64,000 bases of DNA, taken from the NCBI GenBank assembly GCA_947034895.1, contig OX344763.1, positions 21,111,001 to 21,175,000 of the forward strand, in the 5' to 3' direction. Below the pieces are notes generated by a model. That model had not been told where the DNA came from, made no database searches, and was given only the letters and a program-made list of their open reading frames with translations. Below are positions 46,811 to 57,309 of this stretch, one piece after another. This stretch comes from Rhytidiadelphus loreus (taxonomy: Eukaryota > Streptophyta > Bryopsida > Hypnales > Hylocomiaceae). Position 1 is the stretch's first letter; each line of letters begins with the position of its first letter. A program made the translations under genes and the position numbers.

Positions 46811-49800
46811 TGACCAAGCAAATTTTAGTCATGGACCTTGCACCAAACATAGCTTATTTCAATTGCAAATTAACGCTACAACTCAATTAGTGCACGGTGA
46901 AATATTAGTACTTGGTGAATTAGATGTCTAAGCTATTTTCAACACTTAAATTTATTTATTTGGTGTGCAAAAAATTGCATTCTTAGAGTTTCTAAAATCC
47001 GCTTTTGCCTCCAAAGTCCCAACAAAACTTAGGAATTGTGCTCAAATGTTCAAATTCTAATGACTTTTAATGATTTACATTAAGTTGTGTTTCCACTAGT
47101 GTTGGAAATTGTTGATGTATCATCAAATTCATTCTCTAGATTCTTTATTTTTTATAAACAAAACTATATTACCTATTAGGCCTGAATTTATGTGGAAAAA
47201 TGAAATTAATGTGATTATTGATGTTATTTTTTTAAATCATGTTAATTATAAAAAATCTCCAAAACATTTGTTTGTTTGGGAAGGAGTATAAGCCACTTTG
47301 TATATTTTACATATAAAATAATGGTTTTAATTTTGAAATTCAAAACATAAACATGTTCAATAGTATAGTAGGGCTTTAAGTCTTTGATGCATAGAACTAA
47401 AAAATGCAATTAAATGCTAAATGTATAGGTATTTTAGATTTTAAATTGAATTAAAAACTAAACTTGAACTTTGATTCTTAAGTTGACTTAAAAGCCCTAA
47501 AAATCATATTAAAGATGAAAAGAAGTTTTGACCAAAAGGCATCCTCTATGTGCATGTTTGAACCTCAAAGGTTCAACACATGAAAATAAAATGTCTTTGG
47601 TTAATTTTATAATTGAGACTATCTAATATTGATTTGCTTAATAGTGTTCAAGAATTTAAAACTACAAAACACTCTATATTTAGCCATTTACCATGGCTCG
47701 TTTAATAATGTTATGTGCATTCTTTGGTAGGTTGAAATCTCCTTTGATTTGTTATCATAAATATAGTTTGTTTTTTAATAAAAAAAGTAGTGGTTGGACA
47801 TTTTAATAATAAAAGATATTTTCATTTTGTTAAAGACTATAAAACCAAACTATAATTTTTTTAATTCATTATTAGCATAATTATAACAAATTCTAGCACA
47901 AAATCTATTAAAAAATTGAATAGTTGCATAGAATCATCTATTCTATATAGCTATTTTAGGTAGACATTTGTGAAATCATCAATGCAAAAATATGGAATTT
48001 GTGAAGATATTTTAGCCACACATTTGTGAAAATAATTTGCTAAATTCATTTTCTAAGTTTCCCGCTAAGTTTTGTCATTAAATACAAATGTATGAGTACC
48101 GACTACAATTGCATGAGTCATTTTGAATATATTTATGTATATAGCTACATAGGAAAAATTGTAGTAAGAAACCTAATTTCTTAGTGGGGGAGGAGGGTGA
48201 TACCCCTAGTGATGCTTCCAACTATAAGCTTGAATTTTGGAGGGAGTGCACACTAGGAGTATTGTCCCCCCCTCCAGACAAAAAAACTTACACTAAAGAG
48301 ACTTTAGTGATGGCCATGTCTTTAGATCATGCAATTCAATGTATTGTACGTAGTCATTTGAGAGACCTAGAGCACATGGTAAGATTTTCATGATTTGTTT
48401 CGAAAACAATTCAAGTGACAATCCTTGGATCAAAATCATTTTAGGTAATCATTTTTTTGGTATTGAAGAATATATTGTATGTAGGATGTGCAATTTTCTA
48501 TATTGATAAAGATAAGGTACATTTGTAAGGGAGACACAACTAAAACCATCAAATTTAGAAGCCACCATAATGATTAACCCCTAAAGTCCCAAGGCCATTT
48601 TTCTGTCAAAAACCACTCAAAACTGCCATTTCTACTGCGTTAGTCCAAAAAAACAAAACAAAAACTTTTTTTGGAACTGAACCGTAGGATCTTAAACTTT
48701 ACTTGTTTTAGATCATGTAGTAAACATTTCATGAAGTTTGACCGTACAGATTGAGAGATAAGAGCATTCAAAGTTGAAAAAACAAGTTTTTTTGAACACT
48801 GGACTGCAATTTTAAATGACTTTGATCTCTATTTCTGGAAAAAAATTACACTGTGGAGTTTGAATTTAAAATTTATTGTGTTGAAGAATTGAGTTGGGAG
48901 TCTAGGAAAAAAATTTCAAAAAATAAAAACTTTATTTTCATACTTCAAAAAATTGTCAAGTAGAAGTAGGTCCAAGATTGAAAGAAAAACTAAATTGATA
49001 ATGGCTCTTAGATGGGATTGAAATACAATAATCCCAACGGTGAGATTGTTCTAACAAGAAAATTTAACCTTTTCGAAAAAAAAAAATTTGAAAAAATTTG
49101 AAAATTGCATTCTGAGATGAATCCTACAAGTTTTTTTTTCCAAAAAGATTCTTAGATTGCCCGAAACATAAGATTGTTCATAACTTTCACATCACTAATC
49201 AAAGTGGAATGAATCAAAGCTTTAGATGTAGACAAAAACATTATGTTTGAGAAAAAAAAAAAAAATTAATTATTTTGAATTTTTGCAATATTTTTTGTGT
49301 TGCCCGCCGAGTTTAGTTTCAGGCTTTTTGTGGTATAACTTTTGCTTCCAGGCACCGATTGAAATAAAAATTATATTCCCACAAAGCTTATCAAATTTTC
49401 TATCTTCAAAAAAAGTTTCAAAAAATTAGGGTAAAATTTGAAATTTCAGCCCATAGGAACCTGCCTGAATTCCAAATTGTCCCCCGAGGGGACAATGGCA
49501 ACGAAGCTAGTATACGAGCATAGAGCGTGAGCGTGGAGCATAGAGTGGAGAATTCAGAGCGTGGAGCTCCTATATTAAACAACATAGAGGGAAAAAATTG
49601 ATGAAATGTGAAGTAGGATTGAAAAAAAAAATTTAGAAATTGGAAGGAGGTGGATGAAGAATATTGAATTGGTATATTTTAGGGAATAAGAGGAGAGTTA
49701 CAAATGCTCCGGTTTAGGGTAATTACATAAAGTAGATAAAAAGTGATGCAAGTGTAGTAAAGAGTAGATTTTAGAGAATAGATGGAAGTAAATTAAATTT

Positions 49801-50100
49801 TTGGCATCCAATTTGACCTTAAGAACTAGATGAAATTGGATGTTAGTATGGATGAAAGAAAATAAAAAAAGGATGGAAGTAGATGAAAATAAATGATGAA
49901 AGCAGATGAATACAATGGATGAAAGTATATGCCCGGATGGATGAAAATGAATGTTGCAATGGATGAAAATACATTACAATTTGGATGAGGAAGGATGAAA
50001 ATTTGAGATGCACGTGACTTGAAGAAGTAGATGAAACTAGGTGGAAATGTGAATGAAAGAAAATGATAAAAGGATGAGAATACATGACATAATCAGTTCA
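46811..50100. other. AT-rich intergenic DNA with palindrome and GGATGAAA minisatellite
   Basis: No convincing gene. A 21-bp palindrome at 49476-49496 has arms ATTGTCCCC/GGGGACAAT around CGA. Just downstream, GAGCGTGGAGC-type short repeats sit at about 49516-49566. From about 49800 to 50100 an imperfect minisatellite of the form GGATGAAARTANATGAAA recurs about a dozen times. A short frame at 48184-48393 has no recognisable domain. Confidence 0.5.
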
Positions 50101-50886
50101 AATTAGATGATAGGGCAAAGGACCGTGGATGAAGAAGTCATCAACAATGATTTGAATAATACCATTCTAGTGGATGAACACTTGGGTGGAAAAAGATGGA
50201 AAAATAAAGTAAAGTCATTAGAGGGGATTCAGCCCCTTTGGAGGGTTATGAGTTCCCTTGGTCTGGGAACAACCCCCCAACAGTTCCCAGTAGTTTGCAG
50301 CAATTTGCAGGTGCTGCTTGACGTGGCAAGGCGACTACCACGTCATTTTTAAAAAAAATTCAAAAAATATAAAATTCAACTCAATCTTTCATTTTAGAAT
50401 TCTCAAAAAAATAAAAATCTGGCAGTGGCCGTTCCCGGACTATTGGGGGAACAACGCTGGGAACAGGCTTGAAACGGCCCTCTTGACCCCCAAAATCTCA
50501 TCTAATGGGTTAAACCAAATTTTTAGGGGGACTAAAATCAATTGCTAGTGATTTGAATGAATAGGTGACAAGAGGGGTAGATGTGAATGGAGGTATATAA
50601 AAGCAGTGGTTTAGAAAGACATTACAATTTTCTATGTAGTACTTACTTGGAGGTTTAGGACAAACATGACGGATTCACAATACTGTTATTAAAAAAACAA
50701 TACAATAAAGCAACAAACTCTGCAATCAGAACAAGACTTTAACCATGCATCTTATTAAGGATATAAGAAATCAAGTAGTGGCCCTTGTAGTCTCACTACA
50801 ATATATAATAACATCTATATACATAAATGTTATGAAGAACACAGTTTGGCGAACTAAAAATACCCTTGTCACAATTGTGTAGTGTA
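50101..50886. other. 3' flank of MULE-like gene with inverted GGGAAC/GTTCCC and CACGTC motifs
   Basis: CTGGGAACAACCCCCCAACAG (about 50257) and GGGGGAACAACGCTGGGAAC (about 50444) flank a core with the near-palindrome GACGTGGCAAGGCGACTACC followed by ACGTCA (50319-50345). This looks like transposon end debris, but no target duplication could be fixed. Confidence 0.4.
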
Positions 50887-53800
50887 CTATAGAAGTATAT
50901 TGGAATTCAAGATTCCGCAATCCAACAATTGACGAACCTCATTGAAGCTGAAGCTTGGAGCGTGAATGAAGACATCTATAGCTAAGTCTAAGTGGCAAAT
51001 GACTACAAATAAATAATAAAGATGCTTGCAGTTGGCCCATTGCCCTCTTTTTCCTAATGCTTTCATTGCCATTTCTTTGAAATTTGGGCAGGAGCATTCT
51101 GGAAATGAACCTATAGTCAAGATGTAGTGATGGAAGTCCGGCTCCAGACCAGAGTCCATGTTGACAATGCAGCCAAAGCCAGGATGTGGAATCACTGTCA
51201 CATGACGGAGAGAGGCCTTCAATGTGAGCGCCGAAGCACAATTGTTTGCTTGTTTAACTGTAGGTGCGTTTGGATTTCTTCGAATTTTTTTACCTGCCCT
51301 TGTGCTGGGGTGCTCTGCAGGAAATGGTGGAACTTTGCAATTTGATACGTATGATTGTCCATCATTGACTCCAAAAAGTCGTCGGGGTGAAATTTCTGGG
51401 CGTTGAGGGAGACGGAATCCAGCATTTTGAAGTTGCAGTACCTCTGTAGGTGTTAAGTTCGTTCCAGACTTCACTGGCCAAATGGTAGGCACATCAGGTC
51501 TCGAAAGAACCCACTTCCTCCGCGAACCCTTCACGCATCGCTCGATGTCATCGTTGCAGAAGAAGAACTGGTGCCTCTCAATTTTATTTTTCTTGTAATT
51601 GTTCATGTTGCCGGTATAAGAGGGTGCAACTGTCGCCTTGTTGCATTGCACAATCTTAGCAACACATTTCTTCTTTGTCACGGCCTGCAAGGCAAAGCAC
51701 GCTTTTGCCGAATTTTTACACAAGCGAGCAATGTGCCACTCAGCCTCATCACATACTGTTTCTTCTACATGAATCACTCGAAATGGCTCGGAAGTACTAG
51801 GTGCGGTTGTGCATCCGATAGAAAACTCCACCTCTGCATGTTCTTCGCTCTGGAGTGGGACATCTTCAGAGATCGAATCCAAGTGAATAAGTGTTGCACT
51901 TGCTCGGGTGGTCTTGACTAATGTTTTAGGCCTGGAAAAGTTGACTTTATCGGGTCGATGTGAATCGAATTGCGATCCTGGCGGTAAATTAGGCATACGG
52001 CTTTCAGACCCGAACACTTCTTCACCTTCGAGATGGAGATCCCGCGTGCAATACATACCAACTCCTGGGACCGTTGCCATGGCAGCATTTAATCCTTTCG
52101 GATTTCCAGTGCGTTGAGTATATCATTGTGCTACACGAAGCACCAGCTCTTCTCTTCCCGGGCCTGTTCCTGGGTTCTCACCCTTCAAAAATTGATAATA
52201 ACGAACCATCTGCATGAACGCACGCACATAATCATCTACAGTTGCCACGTAGAGGTCATTCCCACGGTTTCCAGATTGTTGTAGCCATTTGTTGTGAACT
52301 GTCTCGGCCAAATTGCAAGACGGCATCTCCGCCAACTCTTCAGTGGACAGATCCTGTAGTGTATCACATGTATGAGGATAAATGACAAATAACAAAGTCC
52401 AAGAAAAGGAGGTGTTCATTTTTAAAAGAAATCAATATAGCAACTAGAAGACCAACAATGCAACAACCAAATGAAGCCACAAGAAATCAAAATCAGGTCA
52501 CTCATTTTAAAAATTAAATTAGGATGACTAGAGGGACTCATATATAGAGTCTTGGTTCCCCTCAAAATGTCACAACCAAAAAAAATATTATCCAAAAAAA
52601 TCTGAAAAAGTGCCTGAGATCCACCGCCGGCAAATCCCTGTCATAGGGGGTGTGCTCTTTCAAAGGTCCTCTCGGCCCCGAGAGGACTTTGGGATAGAAC
52701 GACATTGTGCACATCAATACATAGAGTATACAAAGAACATTATTTTATATCATACGAAAGATTGAAGGATCTATAGAGGGTCATGGAGCGGTTTTGTACA
52801 GACAAGGTAAATAAAAAAGTATGAGGCACTTACCATGTGCATAAAACCTCCCCATTGCCTATATCGGAAGTGCCAAAATGATAACCACAAATCCAATCGT
52901 TGAACCCCTTCAGATGTTGTTGCTCCAGAAGAGTGCCACCAAGCACGAATGGCGTGGTAGCGAATCTCTGAATCAGTCGAGGAAACGGCATCTTTATATT
53001 GCTTGCACAACCTCCGGTGTTGATCTTGCATGTCAGCCCGAATATCTACTTTTGTGTGCTTCTCCATTGACTGAGTCCAGTGAAATAGGCACGTGCGCTC
53101 TCGGTTGAGCATGGGTTGTGATGGATCACCGGATCCATAGATTTTCCTAACTGCATTCCAGTTCGCTTGTGCACTATCTGCCATGAAACCCTTGAAATAC
53201 GGTAAAGGAATACCATGTCTTGACATCACTGCGTTTAAATTTGTCCAAAAATGACTTTGAGCAACCGTATCTTCAGATTGCATATCACACACTACAACGG
53301 TCATCACACGGCAGTAGATTGGATCATAAACATGGCATGCTAATGTTGTCCACTCCTTAACTCGCTTGACATGATCAAACATCATCCAAGAGTCTTGCAA
53401 GTCACCACCAGGCTGCATTCTGGTTACCATGTCTATGCCACTACCTGGACCGACTTCAGACATTTTGAACACATAAACCTTGTCTGTCTCAGAGCCTTGT
53501 CCTGGAAATTTGTTCTCCTGTATGTAAGCCCAATTGCTACATCCCCTTAACTTCGTTATGCTATCCATAACTCCGAAGCGTCGAAAATGCTTAAAGGTCG
53601 TAACCTCGTTTCGAATGCTAGGTGAACTCATGAACTTGCATTTCTCTAGGATTGGCACAAGCTCGTCTAATCCAAACTTTGTTGGTGTTGTTCCTTCAGC
53701 TCGAAGGAGCATCTCTCCTACGAGCTCCTTGCTGGCCTCTAAGACTATAGATGAATTTGTTGCTGCTGGATTCCTTTCAACTTGGTCAAAAATCAATGAT

Positions 53801-54945
53801 TTAGTCTTGTTCTTGAAGTCACGATAGTCACCATCTTTCACTGGGTGAGAGTGTATTCCAAAGTGGACACATGCACGACGCATGTCGCACTTCCCAACAA
53901 CATAGTATATTCTTGCTTGGCAGCTTGCAACACATGTTGGAATAAATGAACAAATCTTGCAAATAATAGACGAACCAGGAGGAGGAGTACATGAAACCTG
54001 AAAGGGAGTAGGAGAAGACCCATCCCATTCAGTTTCGTTCACGATTGAAACACGGTGCTTCCGATGGAGGTAGTCACAAGAGGAGTTGTCACAACGAAGG
54101 TGACCCACGCATGAAGCTAATTGAAAAGTTAGTCCATCCTCGTTCTTGATATTTGTTGTATGAGTATTGGCCCAAACATGACCGTCGTGGCGTCTCTCCA
54201 TTCCGCTTAAGAGCTTCGCCTGAGAATCTGATGTAGACAATCCAAGGGGCGGTAACTCAAATATCACATCACCATTAAATATTGGTGGAACAAAGTCGAC
54301 CTGTTGAATAGGAATAGAACTATAATCAACCTTCTTGAAGGGATTCCGAGATCCTTTACTATGACAGAGCTTCCGAAGATAAGGAATGATTGATAACCCT
54401 ACACAATTAGATTCTGTAATTGAGACTTGGAAAGGCACGGAAGAGGTGCTAGGGGCTTTAGATAGAGGAGACACACTATGTTTCAATAGTTTCCTAGGAG
54501 GTGAGAAGTCTTCTGAGTCGTCACTCTCTAGTGCTATGACATCTATCCCAGGCTCAATCTTTACACGAGTAGGTAGGCGATTGTGGAGAATTGTAGAGGT
54601 AGTAATTATAGGAACACCTTCGCTAGACAACGGCACAACAAGTGGTTCAGGCAATCCATACGCTATGTATTTCCCTATAGGCAAATGCCACTGACGAGGA
54701 GAGCTTTCGAAAACATGGTCTTGACCTATTGTATGAATTATGGCACCTGTAGCAGAGTCAAAAACTTCTTCATCAATATGTATAGTCCTCTCCAACAACG
54801 AGAACCGAACACTCAATCGGAATGCACTAACCACAGCGAATCCTTGGTCACCAACAAGAAATGCTATAGGCACACTCTCTCCATCCGCCCTCACCAGTGC
54901 AATTGAACTAGACAACATGATCTCCCCACTTGCTAGAATTGACAT
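50887..54945 (-). pseudogene. MULE-like transposase with FLYWCH-like and SWIM zinc fingers, one nonsense codon
   Basis: Two exons: 54945-52834 (704 codons from ATG) and 52353-50887 (489 codons), joined in phase 0 by ATG|GTAAGT and CTACAG|GAT. Mutator-type transposases cut and paste DNA. Visible parts are a long N-terminal region, a Cys/His region around aa 295-400 (CDNSSCDY, CKICSFIPTC, ACVHFGIHSHP) resembling the FLYWCH/WRKY-type finger of MULE proteins, and a DDE-like core (VVVCDMQSED near aa 554, GFMADSAQANWNAVR near aa 590, RTCLFHWTQSMEKH near aa 618). Near the C-terminus there is a SWIM finger (ECSCPNF ... WANCKHLYYL). A TGA at 52125-52123 interrupts an otherwise open frame; the 14 codons after it remain in frame up to the next ATG (52080). 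It is probably a recently inactivated transposase. No terminal inverted repeats were found around it. Confidence 0.82.
52666..52687. repeat. 22-bp palindrome in MULE-like intron
   Basis: Arms GTCCTCTCGG / CCGAGAGGAC around CC. The same CTCTCGG..CCGAGAG core occurs at 62151-62168 in an intron of copy B, and as TCTCGGTCCCGAGA in the minisatellite at 57.5-59.5 kb. Confidence 0.85.
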
Positions 54946-57309
54946 TATCTTGGCACTACATCAATAAGTCTACGGAGAAGATAGTAATCTCAACAATAAG
55001 AAATGCTTTATGATGCAAGGGATGAATGGGTCCAACATGTAATGAATTCAAATATATTCAAATGTACGTGCCTTACATAGGAAAGGGAAGAAGTGGCGGC
55101 CATTAAAGGAGAATGATGGGAACTACTTATTGACAGCAAGCAATTACTGTGGTTAAAATTTTGCATGCCAACAGACACCACTACGAAATATATATTGGAG
55201 TATTAGTTCCATTATTGGGTTCAAATACATGTTTGAAACCCCTAAATTCAAGAATCACAATATTCCATACATGAATGAAACCATAATCAATTCATCCTAT
55301 TAATTAACGTTTGTACAATTCCTTCCATGACAGGTAATAGATGCTTGAAATTTATGCCTCATTACTCTATTATAGTGTATCATGCTTTTACATTTTAGTA
55401 TATCATCAAGTGGTTGCCTTTAATGTCCACTAGTTATCATCTCATGAAATTGTATTCAGTCCCCATTATTAGCTTCTGAAATAGTAAGTGGCATTGGGTA
55501 AATGTCAGATGTACTTTATAATATATTCGGGAATAAGAGCATTTCCAACAGTCTGCGCGAGGTGGAAGCGCCAAACTATTGGAGATCGTGTAAATATGGC
55601 CCCAAGGGGGCGGCACATTGCCAAGACCCTAGCACCCCCCATGTTGCAAGCTGCGTCAGAGGTTGTTTCGTCAGGAGTTCAAGAAATAAGAAAGAATGTA
55701 ATGCAATAAAATCGGGCACCTTTGGGCAATACTGTTGGGCTACAAGTGAGGCACGCCCCCCAAAAACTGAGCAAATGAGTTGGCTCCCAAAACTGGGAGT
55801 TCTTTTGAAGGGTGGTTTTGGAAACTTGTTAGTAGCTCTTGCTTCTTTTCTTTGTTCTCCACTTATTTTAAATTCAAAGAATTTGTTTATAAATAATTTT
55901 CTTTATTCTACTATTAAAAAAATAATTCAAAAAAGGTATTATTTATTTTAAATGTAAAACAAAAAAAGAACTTCATATAAAAAAAATCATTTACTTTATT
56001 ATCCACTTATATTTTTAGGACCATAAGTTATAATTTTAATACAAAATAAATAAATATAATTAAGTTTCTTTTACTTTGAATTAATTTTTAAAAATAGATA
56101 AAAAAATTTACTTTGAATTCTCTCTAATTTTTTAGCATTTTTTGTGGAATATGTTGTGATTTGTCACTAATGTCACTAACCCCCCAGAGGGGACTTAGTG
56201 ACATTAGTGACAAATCACAACATATTCCACAACTTTTGAATGAAGGGACCAAATCCTCTAAGACTTTGCGCATATGTTCAAGCGTATGAGGTCCACATCC
56301 ATGCCAATTTTTGAAAGCTTTAGTCACTTTTAGAATATTTTACAATTTGTTGATTATTTTCATTTTCAACCCCAAAATGAATAAGAGTGGGGGCTAACAT
56401 GTCCAATTTCTTGTGCAAAGATGCTTGCACAAAGACCTAGGCAAGCATTTTTCTTGCAATAAATCATATTTCTGGATGTTTTGAAAGTTTTTAAATGGAG
56501 TAGGATGATAAATTATAGCTTCATTTTCAGATGTATTAAGTCATGAATAGGACGGTAAATGGTTCCATCATAGACTGTCTAGAATGCAGGAGCATAATAA
56601 AATATCGTCATGTACTACATAATGGATTATGAGCCTAGAGGGTCAATTTAAATGCCGGTGTAAGTTACATATATATTAGAATGAGGCAAGAGTGCCCAAT
56701 TGCCCTCACAGAAATGTTAAAGGAATATAAGGACCGTCAGCTTGTTGAAGATTACATTTAGGAGCCGAATTTATTATTTTTTGTGGATATAATTTAGAAG
56801 TCACCCATGAATGGGTTTAAACATTACGGATAAAATACACACATACCATTAAATCAGATGGAAATTCATTTGAAAGTGAAAAATGATCCAACACAACCCT
56901 AAATACCAATGTTAAATACCGCATCAACTTTTCAATGAGTTATGAAATAAGAGAAACAACTGTAGGGCATTTGAATCCCATCAAGAAGGCCGAAGTAAGC
57001 CTAACCTGGTCGCCTATGGAACTCAACGGTGTGTTGATCAACACATGTGCCTGCATGACCAAGTGCCACGTGTAGCTGAAGCACGTATCTGGTTCTGAGA
57101 TGATCCACCTGAGAAGGTAAACCCTAGCATGCAAAATCGCCTCGCAAGGAACCCTATCTTTCTTCCTCGTTTTCATGTGGTTCTCCACCTTTGAGGCCAT
57201 TGCAGGTAGACTTGTCGCATTTGTTCATGCACAGGGGCTCGGGAGTTGAATTCAGTTGATGCTGCCGTGGGCATTTGCAGGCTTCCTATCGACCATTACA
57301 GTGTCCGTA
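54946..57309. other. Intergenic DNA between MULE-like gene and copy B
   Basis: Contains a GC-richer island at about 55530-55830 starting GAATAAGAGCATTTCCAACAG, a phrase typical of plant MITE ends, but no matching opposite end was found. Also contains the perfect hairpin at 56142-56232. A minus-strand frame at 56940-57200 (86 aa) lies head to head with copy B but has no recognisable domain. Confidence 0.45.
56142..56232. repeat. Perfect inverted repeat, 38-bp arms
   Basis: The left arm 56142-56179 (starts TTGTGGAATATGTTGTGATT) is the exact reverse complement of 56195-56232. The 15-nt spacer CCCCCCAGAGGGGAC can itself pair partly. A transcript of either strand would form a long perfect hairpin. 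There is no ORF, no polyT terminator and no known small-RNA sequence that I recognise. Confidence 0.92.

Noticed and set aside
48184..48393. 69-aa plus-strand frame beginning MGEEGDTPSDAS
   Set aside because: No homologous family recognised, no splice context, isolated in AT-rich DNA; kept only as a note.
49800..50100. 80-aa minus-strand frame rich in HPF/FFHS
   Set aside because: It is the translation of the GGATGAAA-type minisatellite.
56940..57200. 86-aa minus-strand frame head to head with copy B
   Set aside because: Possible, but no recognisable domain, and part overlaps what is probably the copy B promoter.
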